Shown: piece by piece, positions 43,932 through 53,591 of the stretch
Numbering within the stretch: the stretch's first letter is position 1
Layout of the letters: the number at the start of each line of letters is the position of its first letter
Origin: CAYJAD01 sp964370675
GTDB taxonomy: Bacteria; Desulfobacterota; Desulfovibrionia; Desulfovibrionales; Desulfovibrionaceae
Assembly: GCA_964370675.1 (NCBI GenBank)
Contig: CAYJKC010000009.1
Coordinates: 1 to 60,212, forward strand
Reading direction: 5' to 3'
Length of the DNA: 60,212 nucleotides
Notes under the pieces: generated by a model
The model's input: the letters and a program-made list of their open reading frames with translations, nothing else
The model's database searches: none
Told to the model about the DNA's origin: nothing
Position numbers and translations under genes: made by a program

Positions 43932-46900
43932 TTATTGGTTACTTACATCAATTTCGCGCACTTGACCGCGGGCGTCATTAACTCGTTTTTTAAATTCTTT
44001 ACGCCATTCTGGTCCATCAATATGCTTGGCAAGCCATTCACTAATATGCAAAACAGGTCGTTTTTGTTCAAGGCTAAGCAATATGCGCCCAATACCAACC
44101 TTGCATGAAGGGCAACTTACTAAAATAGGACCGGCATAGTTTTGCAAAGCTTGCTCAATATTTTGGCTTTTACGCTCACGCAGGCGATTATATATGGCAG
44201 GTGATGTCATGGCACCAAGACCAGACTCTCCACAGCATCCTGAGGATATGGTAAAGCTAGCGCCTGTAAAGGCTGATAATTCTGTGAGCAATTTTTCACG
44301 CCCAGCTATACTAGGAAGACCTGCCCATTCTCCATGGCAAGAAGCGTGATATAGGCGCGGTGCGCCCTCAAGATTTGCCGTAGGTGTAATGGATGCCAAT
44401 GCTAATTGGCTCACACTGCTTGGCTCTAATTTCTGTTGCTTTAAAAACTCCATACGCTCTAAGCTGTCCATACAAGTGCCACAAGCTGTGGCAATATATT
44501 GCGGATTAAGCCCTGCTTGCTTAGCCTGTTCTAAAAGTTCTGCAATGGACTTTTTCATATGTTCGGTATTACGTTTATATAGTTTTTCCATGCCAGAAGT
44601 TAGTAATGGATAGCCGCAACATAGATGACGTGGTGGTATGATTACACCATGTCCAGCTTTAAGTAAGAGCATTAATGAAGCCATGCCTATGCGATCATAA
44701 AATAAACTGCCCCCACATCCTGGGAAATACATAACTGCTGGTTTAAGCTCATTAACTCCAGCTGGCACAAACATATGACCACGCTGCAACTTTATGGATT
44801 CATAGAGGTTAGTATAACCAATCTTTGGTCCCTTGGTGGCAAAAATTGGATTTTGAAAACGAGAACGCCAAGATTTAGGCATAAAATTCAAAACCTTATT
44901 TTGAGTTTTTTGCCCCAGAGAAACCATTTTAGCAGATTTTGGGATACGTTGCTGAGGGTGCTGCACAAGCCAAGTTAAAATACGCGATTTTAATGGATGC
45001 CCACCAACGCCCTCGTTTTCAAGGGTTTTGCGTAAAGCTAGGGCCACTTCTCCAGAAGGAATGCCCACTGGACAAACTGCCGTGCAACGTCCACAAGCTG
45101 TGCAATGTTCAACCATTTCTCTAATATGCCCAAGTAGTCTTTCTTCTAAACGCCCTGTACTTACTTGGGTATAATAGATGGCTTCAAGCAACATGCCAAG
45201 GACCATGTTTTTATTGCGTGGGTGCCACTGCATGGAGCGTTCGGGATAGGTCATGGGGCAAACATGCTTACACTTGCCACAACGTGTACAATTTTGAACA
45301 GAGCCAAGTAAATGTATTAATTGTTCTTTGCCGGGCAGACCGCTTTCGCTAATATCGTGTATTAAGCGGTTAAAAGAAAAGGTAAAGGGGCGCACCGGTA
45401 ATTCTTTTTGCACTAGCTTTGCAGGGTTTAAGATATCACGTGGGTCAACTCTTTCTTTGAAATTGCGTAAATCTTCAATCTTTTTGTCACTAAGAAAAGC
45501 AATCTTGGTAATGCCTATGCCATGCTCGCCAGAAACTGAACCGCCCATTTCTTGAGCAGTGTTCATAACACGTGCAGCAACTCGTTCAGCTTCTTCTAAC
45601 ATATGATGATCGCTAGAGTTAACTGGTATGTTGACATGGCAATTTCCATCACCTGCATGCATATGACTTGCCACAATAATACGGCTTGATTGCATATAGT
45701 CGTGAATTTTTTGTGTTTTGCGAGCAAGGTGAGGGTATTTTTCTTGTAACTCCTTTAGAAAGAGCACACTATGCATGATCATTTCTTCGTCGCTAAGCTC
45801 ACTGGATAAGACATCACCGCGAGCAGCCTTTGATGCATAAGAAAATTCTTTATTAAACTCCTTATCTTCAAGAGGAAAACCAGTTAGCCGCCCTACAGAT
45901 TGTAAGGCATAGCGAAAAGCTGTGGCAGCACATTCTAAATTTAATTGCTCAAGAAAAAGTGCAAAATCAGGGATACGCTCAATGGGTATGACCACATCTT
46001 CATTAATCTTAAAACCAGAGGTGCGCTTTGATATAGCCGATAGTTTATGTCTATCTTCCCAAAATACCTTGGCTTGTTCTGCGTGTTCTGCCACTAATAT
46101 GTCCACATAATCTTGTTTTTGGGCTAGAGCTACAATTTCTGTGACGCATGTATCTAATAAATATGGTTCGTCCCCATCAATTTGTAAGATAATTACAGAT
46201 ATGGGGTCACCATCAAATTTTTGTGATTTTCTTTTGTATTCAATAGCTTGAACATATTTAGCGTTAAATTCTTCTAAGGCGGAAATGCGTGCATAGTCAC
46301 CTTGTTCACGCACGCGATCTCTAAATGCCACCAGTTCACGAATTACAACAGCTGCAGGATGCATAGAGCGACCAAAAAACTCTAAGACCATTACTCTAGA
46401 ATGTTTAGGTTTTTTGTGAAGTACAAAACAGGCTTGAGTTATAATGCCGTCAACACCTTCTTTTTGAATGCCCGGCAATCCTCCCAAGGCCTTATTGGAA
46501 ACATCCTTGCCAAGACCGGGTAGGCGCACTTCATCACCTCGTAATTGCACCACATTACGCACACCGCCAGAAACATCTTTTACTTCAAATATGGCAGTAT
46601 CTTCACTAAGGATTTTATGGCGAGGATGATCTTTACGCTCTACGGTAATAATTTCACCTGTGGGTGTGACCATGCGCCACCATAGTAAATTATCAAGCGT
46701 GGTACCATATTCAAAAGCGCAAGGTCCGCCGGCATTTTCTGCAATATTACCACCTATGGAGGATGCTAGTTTTGATGCAGGGTCCACCGAGAAAAACAAA
46801 TCCTGTTCATGGGCTGCTTTAATGGCTTCGTGAGTTAAGACCCCAGCTTCACAGGTGATGGTTTTTGCTTCAAGGTCAATTGGTTCAATGCTGGTTAGGC

Positions 46901-47471
46901 GAGTTAAGTTTACTATTACAGTACGTTTTCGGGCAGGAACTGCTCCTCCAGTCATGCCGGAGCCTCCACCACGTGGAATGAGGGCAAATTTTTTGTCGTT
47001 GGCAAGGCGCACCAAGGCTGCCACTTGCTCAGTATTATTAGGCTCAACCACACAAAGGGGCAATTCCATACGTAAATCTGTAGCATCAGTGGCATTTTCT
47101 ACCAATGCACCAGGGCGTAAAATTATGCATTCTTCAGGCATAATTTTACGAAAAGCATCAATTAATTCAGCGCGAAATGCCATTTCTGCACTATGGGCTG
47201 ACCAAAACATGGTAATGCCTTCACCAATACTTGTGGCATAGTGATGAGCTAAGGCTAAAGAGTCAGCTTCATAGCGATTTTGAACACTTTGACGCACTGT
47301 TTCAGCATCAATAAAAGGGTTGTATGCTACTAAAAAAAGTTCTTCAGCAATGGCAATGGCAAGATTGCGTACCGACTCTGGCCATTCTTCAAAATCATTA
47401 CGATTTATGCGTAAAATTCGATTTACAACATAATCGGGTAGGATGGATATATGTGGACCTTTATGTGCCAT
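43932..47471 (-). CDS. FAD-linked oxidase/Fe-S oxidoreductase (D-lactate/glycolate dehydrogenase type)
   Basis: A large 1179-residue fusion. The N-terminal FAD-binding PCMH domain (about 135-360) has PRGGGSGMTGGAVPA and a later GGNIAENAGGP. The FAD oxidase C-terminal cap region has SHMHAGDGNCHVNIP and GSVSGEHGIG. Then come two 4Fe-4S motifs (CTRCGKCKHVCP, CTACGRCTAVCP) and a C-terminal pair of CCG domains (FPGCGGSLF, CCGYP, SCHGEW, SGCCGESG). This is the D-lactate or 2-hydroxyacid dehydrogenase type of Desulfovibrio, passing electrons from lactate to the membrane. The substrate is not proven. Confidence 0.9.
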   Translation of the reverse strand: MAHKGPHISILPDYVVNRILRINRNDFEEWPESVRNLAIAIAEELFLVAYNPFIDAETVRQSVQNRYEADSLALAHHYATSIGEGITMFWSAHSAEMAFRAELIDAFRKIMPEECIILRPGALVENATDATDLRMELPLCVVEPNNTEQVAALVRLANDKKFALIPRGGGSGMTGGAVPARKRTVIVNLTRLTSIEPIDLEAKTITCEAGVLTHEAIKAAHEQDLFFSVDPASKLASSIGGNIAENAGGPCAFEYGTTLDNLLWWRMVTPTGEIITVERKDHPRHKILSEDTAIFEVKDVSGGVRNVVQLRGDEVRLPGLGKDVSNKALGGLPGIQKEGVDGIITQACFVLHKKPKHSRVMVLEFFGRSMHPAAVVIRELVAFRDRVREQGDYARISALEEFNAKYVQAIEYKRKSQKFDGDPISVIILQIDGDEPYLLDTCVTEIVALAQKQDYVDILVAEHAEQAKVFWEDRHKLSAISKRTSGFKINEDVVIPIERIPDFALFLEQLNLECAATAFRYALQSVGRLTGFPLEDKEFNKEFSYASKAARGDVLSSELSDEEMIMHSVLFLKELQEKYPHLARKTQKIHDYMQSSRIIVASHMHAGDGNCHVNIPVNSSDHHMLEEAERVAARVMNTAQEMGGSVSGEHGIGITKIAFLSDKKIEDLRNFKERVDPRDILNPAKLVQKELPVRPFTFSFNRLIHDISESGLPGKEQLIHLLGSVQNCTRCGKCKHVCPMTYPERSMQWHPRNKNMVLGMLLEAIYYTQVSTGRLEERLLGHIREMVEHCTACGRCTAVCPVGIPSGEVALALRKTLENEGVGGHPLKSRILTWLVQHPQQRIPKSAKMVSLGQKTQNKVLNFMPKSWRSRFQNPIFATKGPKIGYTNLYESIKLQRGHMFVPAGVNELKPAVMYFPGCGGSLFYDRIGMASLMLLLKAGHGVIIPPRHLCCGYPLLTSGMEKLYKRNTEHMKKSIAELLEQAKQAGLNPQYIATACGTCMDSLERMEFLKQQKLEPSSVSQLALASITPTANLEGAPRLYHASCHGEWAGLPSIAGREKLLTELSAFTGASFTISSGCCGESGLGAMTSPAIYNRLRERKSQNIEQALQNYAGPILVSCPSCKVGIGRILLSLEQKRPVLHISEWLAKHIDGPEWRKEFKKRVNDARGQVREIDVSNQ

Positions 47472-47487
47472 GATATTTAACAGCCTG

Positions 47488-47958
47488 CTACCAAGTGGAA
47501 TATGGACGACTCACAAGGAAAGAATTTAAGTATTTTTTATCATAACTTACTTCTTCTCCAAGCCAATCCGGTTGTAAAAAAGTTTGATTTTCGCTTTCAA
47601 GTTCTATTTCTGCTACCACAAGACCAGCATTTGCACCTAAAAAAACATCAACTTCCCAGATGTCTTGCTCATGAGGTATGAGGTAGCGCATTTTTTCAAT
47701 GAGGGGTTTTTTAGCAAGGTTATCAAGAATTAAACGTGCTTCTGTTACAGGTATTTCATATTCATATTCACTACGTTTTAGCTCATCATTTAATGCGGCT
47801 TTAATGGTAATATATGCCATATCACCAGCAGAACGCACCCTAACAGTGCGCTCTGCATCAGTACTTAAATAGCCTTGAATAAAATGTATGCCTGTAAGCT
47901 TTAGTTCCTTCCATGGTTCACCATGTACAAGAAACTTACGCTCTATTTCTGTGCCCAT
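47488..47958 (-). CDS. CYTH-domain protein (class IV adenylate cyclase/triphosphatase)
   Basis: A 156-residue CYTH domain with EIERKFLV, the ExExK signature, at the N-terminus. The tunnel-lining charged residues appear in TVRVRSAGDMAYITIK and AEIELESE. Small bacterial CYTH proteins are triphosphate-binding enzymes, most often inorganic triphosphatases; cAMP synthesis is less likely. GAGGG lies upstream of the ATG. It lies 16 nt from the FAD dehydrogenase gene on the same strand, possibly in its operon. Confidence 0.88.
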   Translation of the reverse strand: MGTEIERKFLVHGEPWKELKLTGIHFIQGYLSTDAERTVRVRSAGDMAYITIKAALNDELKRSEYEYEIPVTEARLILDNLAKKPLIEKMRYLIPHEQDIWEVDVFLGANAGLVVAEIELESENQTFLQPDWLGEEVSYDKKYLNSFLVSRPYSTW

Positions 47959-47997
47959 ATTGCCCTCAATCCCTAAAACTTAAGAAAAAACTAAGTT

Positions 47998-49263
47998 TTA
48001 ATCCCATTGACGTTTATCTTCAATGGGTCGTATTTGCGGAGGTAAACTACCCGGAGATAAAGTTTTTAATACAGGGCGTAATTTAATTTTTTCGCGGAAT
48101 TGATGTAGTAATTCATCTTCACGTCTAAAATCACTTGTTTCTATATAGAGTATCATTTCATCAATGCCACCAGGATTTGTAACTTCAATTTGCCAGCGCT
48201 TAATTTCTTCAAAGTGGCTCATGACTTGTTCAACCTGATGTGGATAAACAAACATACCCTTAATACGTGCTGTAGTATCAACACGCCCCACAATAGTGCC
48301 AATGCGTGGGCTGGTACGCCCACAAGCACAAGGTGCGCGGTCAATATATGAAAGATCACCTGTGGCTAGACGGATAAGTGGGTAGGTTTTATTAAATGCT
48401 GTAACAACAATTTCGCCTACTTCACCGTCTTTTAATGGAATACCTGTGTCTGGGTGACAAATTTCTACAAAGCAGCGGTTAGCAACGTGCAAACCATTTT
48501 TATGAAAACACTCATAACCAATACAACCAACATCAGCTGTGCCATAGGCTTGGCGTAATAATAGGTCATATTTTTTTTCTAATTGATTGCGCATTTTTTC
48601 AGAAAGTCTTTCGCCTGTCATAAAGGCTACTTCTAAAAATAAATCTTTGCGCAGGTTAAGTCCTTTTTCTTCTGCTTTTTGAGCTAGGTGCATAAGAAAG
48701 CTTGGTGTACCCACATAGCCAGAAACACGCAATTTTTGCATGATGTCAAGCTGGGTTGAAGCATCAGATGGACCAGCCGGAATAATTGCACAGCCAAGAT
48801 TACGTAATGGTTCTTCAAACATAAGCCCAGCAGGCGAAAGGTGATAGTTAAAAGTAATTTGCACTGTATCACCGGGGCGATAGCCAGCAGCATAAAAAGC
48901 TTCAGTATAGCCCCAATAATCTTCACCTCTATCTTCTGGGTCAAAAATCGGTCCGGGGGATAAGAAAATACGTTTTAAATCACCAATATCCTTGGTTAAT
49001 AACCCTCCAAGGCGTGGTCCCATAGATTGTAAGAAAATTAATTCTTTTTTCTTTAAGATAGGAATATGCTTAATATCTGTGACAGCTTTAAATTTTTCAA
49101 CATTAAACTGTGCGCGATCAAAACGCTTTTTTACATCTTCAGAATAGCGATAAGCGTATGAAAGCAAGTCTTTAAGTTGAATTAAGCAATATTGTCTACG
49201 TTCACTTTCATCAAGAACTTCCTTGCGGCTATAAATACCTTCAGTACGGTCTTTGCGTGTCAT
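47998..49263 (-). CDS. Phenylacetate-CoA ligase family protein
   Basis: ATP-dependent acyl-CoA synthetase of the PaaK family, 421 residues. The signature AYGTADVGCIGYE takes the place of the usual YGxxE motif. The C-terminal region has LIRLATGDLSYIDR and PCACGRTSPR, then GRVDTTARIKGMFVYP, which continues the family pattern. Possible substrates are phenylacetate, arylacetates from amino-acid fermentation, or coenzyme F390-type compounds. I chose the ATG at 49263 with GGAG upstream; a longer frame extends to 49344 without support. Confidence 0.87.
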   Translation of the reverse strand: MTRKDRTEGIYSRKEVLDESERRQYCLIQLKDLLSYAYRYSEDVKKRFDRAQFNVEKFKAVTDIKHIPILKKKELIFLQSMGPRLGGLLTKDIGDLKRIFLSPGPIFDPEDRGEDYWGYTEAFYAAGYRPGDTVQITFNYHLSPAGLMFEEPLRNLGCAIIPAGPSDASTQLDIMQKLRVSGYVGTPSFLMHLAQKAEEKGLNLRKDLFLEVAFMTGERLSEKMRNQLEKKYDLLLRQAYGTADVGCIGYECFHKNGLHVANRCFVEICHPDTGIPLKDGEVGEIVVTAFNKTYPLIRLATGDLSYIDRAPCACGRTSPRIGTIVGRVDTTARIKGMFVYPHQVEQVMSHFEEIKRWQIEVTNPGGIDEMILYIETSDFRREDELLHQFREKIKLRPVLKTLSPGSLPPQIRPIEDKRQWD

Positions 49264-49483
49264 GCATATACTCCGTAAATAAAATGCTAAAATGGTTAAG
49301 CAAAAGAAACTGTCATAACAATTAATTAAATCTAAAGGAAACATGCTTTAAAAGTTATACAAATGCAAGAAAAATTTTTTTTAGCAAATATTTCAATGTA
49401 CTATAGTCAAAAATATTTTTGGTGATTTTTGATGATTTATAGGGGTATGTGAATACTTGATTAATGCGGTGAAGGGCAAGCAT

Positions 49484-49690
49484 TTAAAAGCAATACGCGG
49501 GGATTAACGTCCCCGCGTTTAAATTTTGTCTTCCATGACATCCCCCTGTGCAATCCTATGCCTGGGACCCTCCGTTTGGGGGATTTCCCGACCCAAGCCC
49601 AATTGTGCAAGGGTCGGAAAATCGTGTGGGGAGGGAATATTAACAAGGGCTAGTTTTTGGCTTTGCCCATTGTTTATTAGCAAAATCCAT
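49484..49690 (-). ncRNA. Candidate structured RNA of about 200 nt (unassigned)
   Basis: A GC-rich, gene-free island in AT-rich DNA. Three hairpins: GATTTTCCGACCC (complement of 49611-49623) pairs over 13 bp, one G-U, with 49582-49594, with a 16-nt loop; ATCCCCC/GGGGGAT pairs 49540-49546 with 49578-49584 and competes with the first; ACGCGGGG/CCCCGCGT (49495-49518) is terminator-like. TTGCACA occurs in two loops. Size fits 6S RNA, but conserved 6S, SRP, tmRNA or RNase P elements were not identified. The strand is uncertain: on minus, U-rich sequence follows the 49495 hairpin. Confidence 0.5.
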
Positions 49691-49716
49691 GGGATTTTAG
49701 GTTAAATTTGTTTTCA

Positions 49717-50280
49717 TTAAGCAGCCATACTGGCGATAAGTTCACGCGCATTTTCATTGCTTGGATCAATACCAAGTACGGACTCTAAATGTTCTTTAGC
49801 TTCATTTAAGCGACCCAAAGCTATTAGTATACCTGCAAGGCTAACTCTAATGGCATTGGCTTCGCTTGATACGCAAATACTTGCTTCAAGCGCTGGGATA
49901 ACATCATTGAGACGACCTAGGTGATATCCTTCGCGCACTAGGCAATTGAGTGCAATAATATTTTCTGCATTCATTTCAAGAGCGCGAGAGAAATGTGCAT
50001 AAGCTTCTTCATGCTGATCTTGTTCCATAAAAACAAGTCCCATTCCAGTTAATGTTTTATCTGTTACTTCAATGGTAGAAGCCTTGGTATAAAGAACCAT
50101 AGCCTCATCAAGCTTACCATGCTGTACAGCAATGGTTGCAAGACCAAGATAAGGTGCAATATGGGTATTATTGCTGGCAATGGCTTTACGATAGTATTCT
50201 TCAGCCTTATCCAAATCGCCCATAAAAAGGTAGCACTCGCCTAATTCTTTGTTAATTTCATAATCAAGATGACTGCTCAT
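49717..50280 (-). CDS. TPR-repeat protein
   Basis: A 187-residue soluble helical protein with about five TPR units: YLFMGDLDKAEEYYRKAIAS, YLGLATIAVQHGKLDEAMVL and GLVFMEQDQHEEAYAHFSRA are clear examples. No signal peptide. TPR proteins scaffold protein complexes; no partner can be inferred. GGAGG precedes the ATG. Confidence 0.85.
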   Translation of the reverse strand: MSSHLDYEINKELGECYLFMGDLDKAEEYYRKAIASNNTHIAPYLGLATIAVQHGKLDEAMVLYTKASTIEVTDKTLTGMGLVFMEQDQHEEAYAHFSRALEMNAENIIALNCLVREGYHLGRLNDVIPALEASICVSSEANAIRVSLAGILIALGRLNEAKEHLESVLGIDPSNENARELIASMAA

Positions 50281-50545
50281 AATATCCTCCCCAAGGATGA
50301 TAGTTTTAAGTGTGAATAAAATTTCAATGACCCAATGTCATTTGGGAAAAATGATGCATAGAGTGTGCCATTTGATTATTTATTTGTGATTTTAGATGCT
50401 TAGTTGAAGATGATGTGTTGCTAGGAATTTTATTCCTACATAAAGACAAGTTCTTGACAAAGGGATTGTTTGCTTGTTTTAAGGCTAAATTATAGGGTTA
50501 ATATTAATAATGCCAAAGAATAAACATGTAGCTTTATGGTTACAT

Positions 50546-51208
50546 TTACCTATTTACATAGTTAAGTATGATGGTAAGCACAGCATCAATATCAAGTTCT
50601 GATGTATCAATGGTAATGGCATCCTTAGCAGCACACAAAGGAGCAATGGGGCGGTTGCGGTCTTGGTAATCACGTTTTTTTATTTGCTCAATGAGGCTTT
50701 GCAGGTTTTGGCTATGTCCATTTTCTTGCAGCTGTATTTGGCGTCGTATGCCTCTAATGTCTGGTGACGCATCAAGAAAAAATTTACTGCGTGCCATAGG
50801 AAAGACCACCGTGCCCATATCACGACCTTCTGCTACAAGGGCAGCATTATTTCCAATTTCACGCTGAGCATTTTTTAATATTTCACGAATAATGGGTATA
50901 GTCCCAAGCTTTGAGGCCAACATGCCTACTGCTTCGGTGCGAATTTCATTGCCTACTACTTTTTCATTGCACATGATAGTGCTTTTAGCTCCGTAGCCAC
51001 TAAGACTAAAATGCCACTTTGCACAATGCTTTGTTATTTCATCTTCTTGTAGGTCATGCACTTCATCCCCAAGTTTAAGTGCAAGGCAGCGAAACATGGC
51101 TCCAGTATCTAAATAAGGTAGGCTAAGTTTTTCTGCTACCTCTTTAGCAATGGTGGTTTTGCCAACTCCAGCTGGTCCGTCAATGGTTATAATGGGTAGA
51201 GTGCTCAT
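50546..51208 (-). CDS. cmk: Cytidylate kinase
   Basis: Phosphorylates CMP and dCMP. The 220-residue protein has the P-loop GPAGVGKTT near 12-20 and the CMP-kinase pattern YLDTGAMFRCLALK. VAEGRDMGTVVFP is present, and the lid contains RDYQDRNRPIAPLCAAKDAI. The ATG overlaps the hisC stop by 4 nt. Upstream gene hisC lies in the same operon. Confidence 0.94.
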   Translation of the reverse strand: MSTLPIITIDGPAGVGKTTIAKEVAEKLSLPYLDTGAMFRCLALKLGDEVHDLQEDEITKHCAKWHFSLSGYGAKSTIMCNEKVVGNEIRTEAVGMLASKLGTIPIIREILKNAQREIGNNAALVAEGRDMGTVVFPMARSKFFLDASPDIRGIRRQIQLQENGHSQNLQSLIEQIKKRDYQDRNRPIAPLCAAKDAITIDTSELDIDAVLTIILNYVNR

Positions 51209-52317
51209 GCAAAAATCTCATTAAGGTATGATAAAAGTGTATAATTTTCTTTTTCTGTACCGATGCTGACACGCAAAAGGTGCGGCAGAGAGTAACTTTT
51301 TAGTGGCCTAATGATGATGCCTTTTTGTAGTAATAGCTCAAAAACATCTTGGGCAACATGCGTGCTTGGTGGTGCAAACATTATAAAATTAGCATGGCTT
51401 TGGTACACAGTGCAGCCCATATCTTGCAGACCTTTTGATAGTTGTTTGCGCCCTTGGCTAACTACTTCTAAGGTTTTTTCATAAAAAGTATGATCGTCAA
51501 GGACAGCAAGTCCGGCTTCCTCAGCCAAAATATTTACTGAAAATGGCAAGCGTGTGCGCCACATATATTCTGCAAGGCTAGGGGGTAAAATACCATAACC
51601 TAGTCTTAAACCAGCTAAACCATAGCTTTTGGAAAATGTGCGTAAAAAAATAATATTATCACGGTGGTGCCCTTGAACTAATAATGAAAAATTCTTTTCA
51701 TCAGTAAAGTCCATATAGGCTTCATCAATGACTAAGTGACAATGCTTAGGTAGGGCTTTTGCAAAGTTTAGTACTTGTGTAGCCTCAGGGCAAAATCCGG
51801 AAGGATTGTCCGGTGTGGTTATAAAAACGAGGGCAGTATTTTCATTAACAAGCTTAAGTAATTTATCAAAAGGGAATGAAAAATCTTGATTTAAAGGGCT
51901 TTGTCTAAGTTCTATACCGCCGATTTGGGCTTGAGTGGTATAAATTCCAAAACAAGGCTTAAAGCAAACAATGTTATGTTTTTTTGCTTCACAACATATG
52001 CGCATTAAAAGATCAATAATTTCATCAGAGCCATTGCCAAGAACAATGCGTGCAGTATCTACATGGTGGCGCGCGGCTAGAGCCTTTACTAAGCGCGGGT
52101 TCCCGGCTTGTGGGTAGCTATAAACTGTGTTGGCAAGTTTGCTTAACTTTTCTTGCACAAGTGGCGATGTTCCTAGTGGATTTTCATTACTAGCCATTTT
52201 AATAACTTGTGATAAATTATATTTTTCACGTATTTCAGCTATGCTAAGACCTGGAACATATGGTTTTAAGGCTTCAATTTCAGGACGAACTTGTGATGAA
52301 TTATTATTTTTGGGCAT
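51205..52317 (-). CDS. hisC: Histidinol-phosphate aminotransferase
   Basis: PLP-dependent transaminase of histidine synthesis, 370 residues. SNENPLGTSP near residue 40, NGSDEIIDLL, TPDNPSGFC and the PLP lysine in RTFSKSYGLAGLRLGYG. It is of fold type I; some members also act on aromatic amino acids. Other his genes (hisB, hisA) are on the opposite strand 25 kb away. A 10-bp hairpin lies between it and the stress protein gene. Confidence 0.94.
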   Translation of the reverse strand: MPKNNNSSQVRPEIEALKPYVPGLSIAEIREKYNLSQVIKMASNENPLGTSPLVQEKLSKLANTVYSYPQAGNPRLVKALAARHHVDTARIVLGNGSDEIIDLLMRICCEAKKHNIVCFKPCFGIYTTQAQIGGIELRQSPLNQDFSFPFDKLLKLVNENTALVFITTPDNPSGFCPEATQVLNFAKALPKHCHLVIDEAYMDFTDEKNFSLLVQGHHRDNIIFLRTFSKSYGLAGLRLGYGILPPSLAEYMWRTRLPFSVNILAEEAGLAVLDDHTFYEKTLEVVSQGRKQLSKGLQDMGCTVYQSHANFIMFAPPSTHVAQDVFELLLQKGIIIRPLKSYSLPHLLRVSIGTEKENYTLLSYLNEIFA

Positions 52318-52335
52318 GATTAACCTAGGTTGTTA

Positions 52336-52360
52336 TTAGCCGAGCTTTTAGCTCGGCTAA
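52336..52360 (-). other. Intercistronic hairpin between the Usp gene and hisC
   Basis: TTAGCCGAGC (52336-52345) and GCTCGGCTAA (52351-52360) form a perfect 10-bp stem with a 5-nt loop. No U-run follows on the minus strand, so it may protect or separate transcripts rather than terminate. Confidence 0.6.
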
Positions 52361-52369
52361 TTAAATAAG

Positions 52370-52810
52370 TTATTGAGGGCGAATGGTAAGCACTGGTTGC
52401 TTAGCGTTTTTAACCACTTTTTCTGCTACAGATCCAAATAAAAATCGGTCAAGACCTTTACGTCCATGTGTACCCATAATTATCATATCTGCTTGTTCTT
52501 CTTCTGCTTTATTAACAATTTCCTCAGCAGCATAGCCTATAAGTACATGACCCTTAGCTTGGATGCCAGGAAAGTTTTCAGAAACAAATGTATCCATAGA
52601 TTTTTCTGCACCTGTAACTATTTCACCCACAAAGTTTTCAATGGTATTAGGTGGCACGTGAAAACCAACATATTGGCTTAAAGATGGAGCAGTATAAACC
52701 ACTAAAACTTCAGCCCCTGTTGCCTTGGCCAAGGTAATGGTATACTCAGCAATGGACTTACTGTGATCTGATAAATCAACAGCACATAGAATTTTTTTAA
52801 TTTCCTGCAT
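52370..52810 (-). CDS. Universal stress protein (UspA family)
   Basis: A 146-residue UspA-fold protein. The start KKILCAVDLSDHSKSIAEY and the ATP-binding loop GTHGRKGLDRFLFGSVAEKV, with the G-x2-G-x9-GS pattern, show a nucleotide-binding type. Likely role is stress tolerance or energy sensing. Single gene upstream of hisC on the same strand. Confidence 0.92.
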   Translation of the reverse strand: MQEIKKILCAVDLSDHSKSIAEYTITLAKATGAEVLVVYTAPSLSQYVGFHVPPNTIENFVGEIVTGAEKSMDTFVSENFPGIQAKGHVLIGYAAEEIVNKAEEEQADMIIMGTHGRKGLDRFLFGSVAEKVVKNAKQPVLTIRPQ

Positions 52811-53023
52811 AACTACCTCACGAGTTGTGGTAATAAATATTTTATATTTCCTGTGTCTATTTTAGTGTTTTTTTCTAAGATAGACAAGCCCTCTTGTGCA
52901 GGTTATAGTGAACTTGCAATAAATATTTGCTGTGAATAGCTAGAGGATATGCAAACGGCAATCTTTTCCTCTAAAGTTTTTTAAAAGTATGTAATTTGTG
53001 TGTCTTATAAAAATGTCATGCTA

Positions 53024-53039
53024 TGGCAAAGTTCTTGCA
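53024..53039 (+). promoter_or_regulatory. Sigma-54 (RpoN)-type promoter
   Basis: TGGCA at 53024-53028 and TTGCA at 53035-53039 match the -24/-12 consensus, with exactly 10 nt between GG and GC. It lies 34 nt before the start codon at 53074, which has TGGAGG upstream. Confidence 0.65.
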
Positions 53040-53073
53040 TTAATTTTAACGAACGCCAAGGTTTGGAGGCGAT

Positions 53074-53577
53074 ATGGATATACGCACAGAACAATTACAA
53101 GCCCTGCTTAAACAGCAAGAGTTTCAAACAAAAAAATCGTCATCAACTCAAAATGAGTCTGGTGAAGGTTTTGCAGCAGTTTTAGAGCAGGCGTCCCTTG
53201 GCGGCACGGAAAATGACGTTAAAGCAACTCCTACTCCACCAGGAGCACAAGCAAGTCTTGTGGGTCAAATGTTGCTTGTAGATGCGGAAAATATTTCCGT
53301 AGAACAAACCATGACTAATGATGCGGCATATGATTCTGCTGCTATTGCCATGGATAAATGGGAGTCTTACGTCAATACGCTGCGCACCCCAAGGGAAGGC
53401 AATTTGCGCGATGCTTATAATGCTCTTGAAGATGTAGCGTCGCATGTTCAAACGCTTAAACAGCAGTCAGAGCCGCTGCTTAAGCAAAACGACAACCTAG
53501 CAGGCATTGTTAATGAGTTGGATATTCTTACAACTACGGAAAAGTTTAAATTTAACCGTGGTGACTACTTAACATAG
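53074..53577 (+). CDS. Hypothetical protein with sigma-54-type promoter
   Basis: A 167-residue soluble acidic protein. The N-terminal 60 residues are low-complexity (KKSSSTQNESGEG, then PTPPGAQASL). The C-terminal half is helical (YDSAAIAMDKWESYVNTLRT). The last 15 residues (TTEKFKFNRGDYL) recall flagellar or rod-associated small proteins, but I do not recognise a family. The RpoN promoter would fit flagellar control in Desulfovibrio. Ends at a strong terminator. Confidence 0.82.
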   Translation: MDIRTEQLQALLKQQEFQTKKSSSTQNESGEGFAAVLEQASLGGTENDVKATPTPPGAQASLVGQMLLVDAENISVEQTMTNDAAYDSAAIAMDKWESYVNTLRTPREGNLRDAYNALEDVASHVQTLKQQSEPLLKQNDNLAGIVNELDILTTTEKFKFNRGDYLT

Positions 53578-53591
53578 TTTGTAGGTGTGAG

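Noticed and set aside
43932..47471. Glycolate oxidase GlcD alone
   Set aside because: The protein continues into two 4Fe-4S motifs and CCG domains, which GlcD lacks.
49494..49640. Cobalamin, TPP or FMN riboswitch at the structured island
   Set aside because: None of the conserved boxes of these riboswitches could be found, and the next gene (PaaK type) does not fit.
49461..49646. Minus-strand ORF in the structured island (61 residues)
   Set aside because: The composition follows the hairpin arms; no ribosome-binding site and no protein-like pattern. A structured RNA explains it better.
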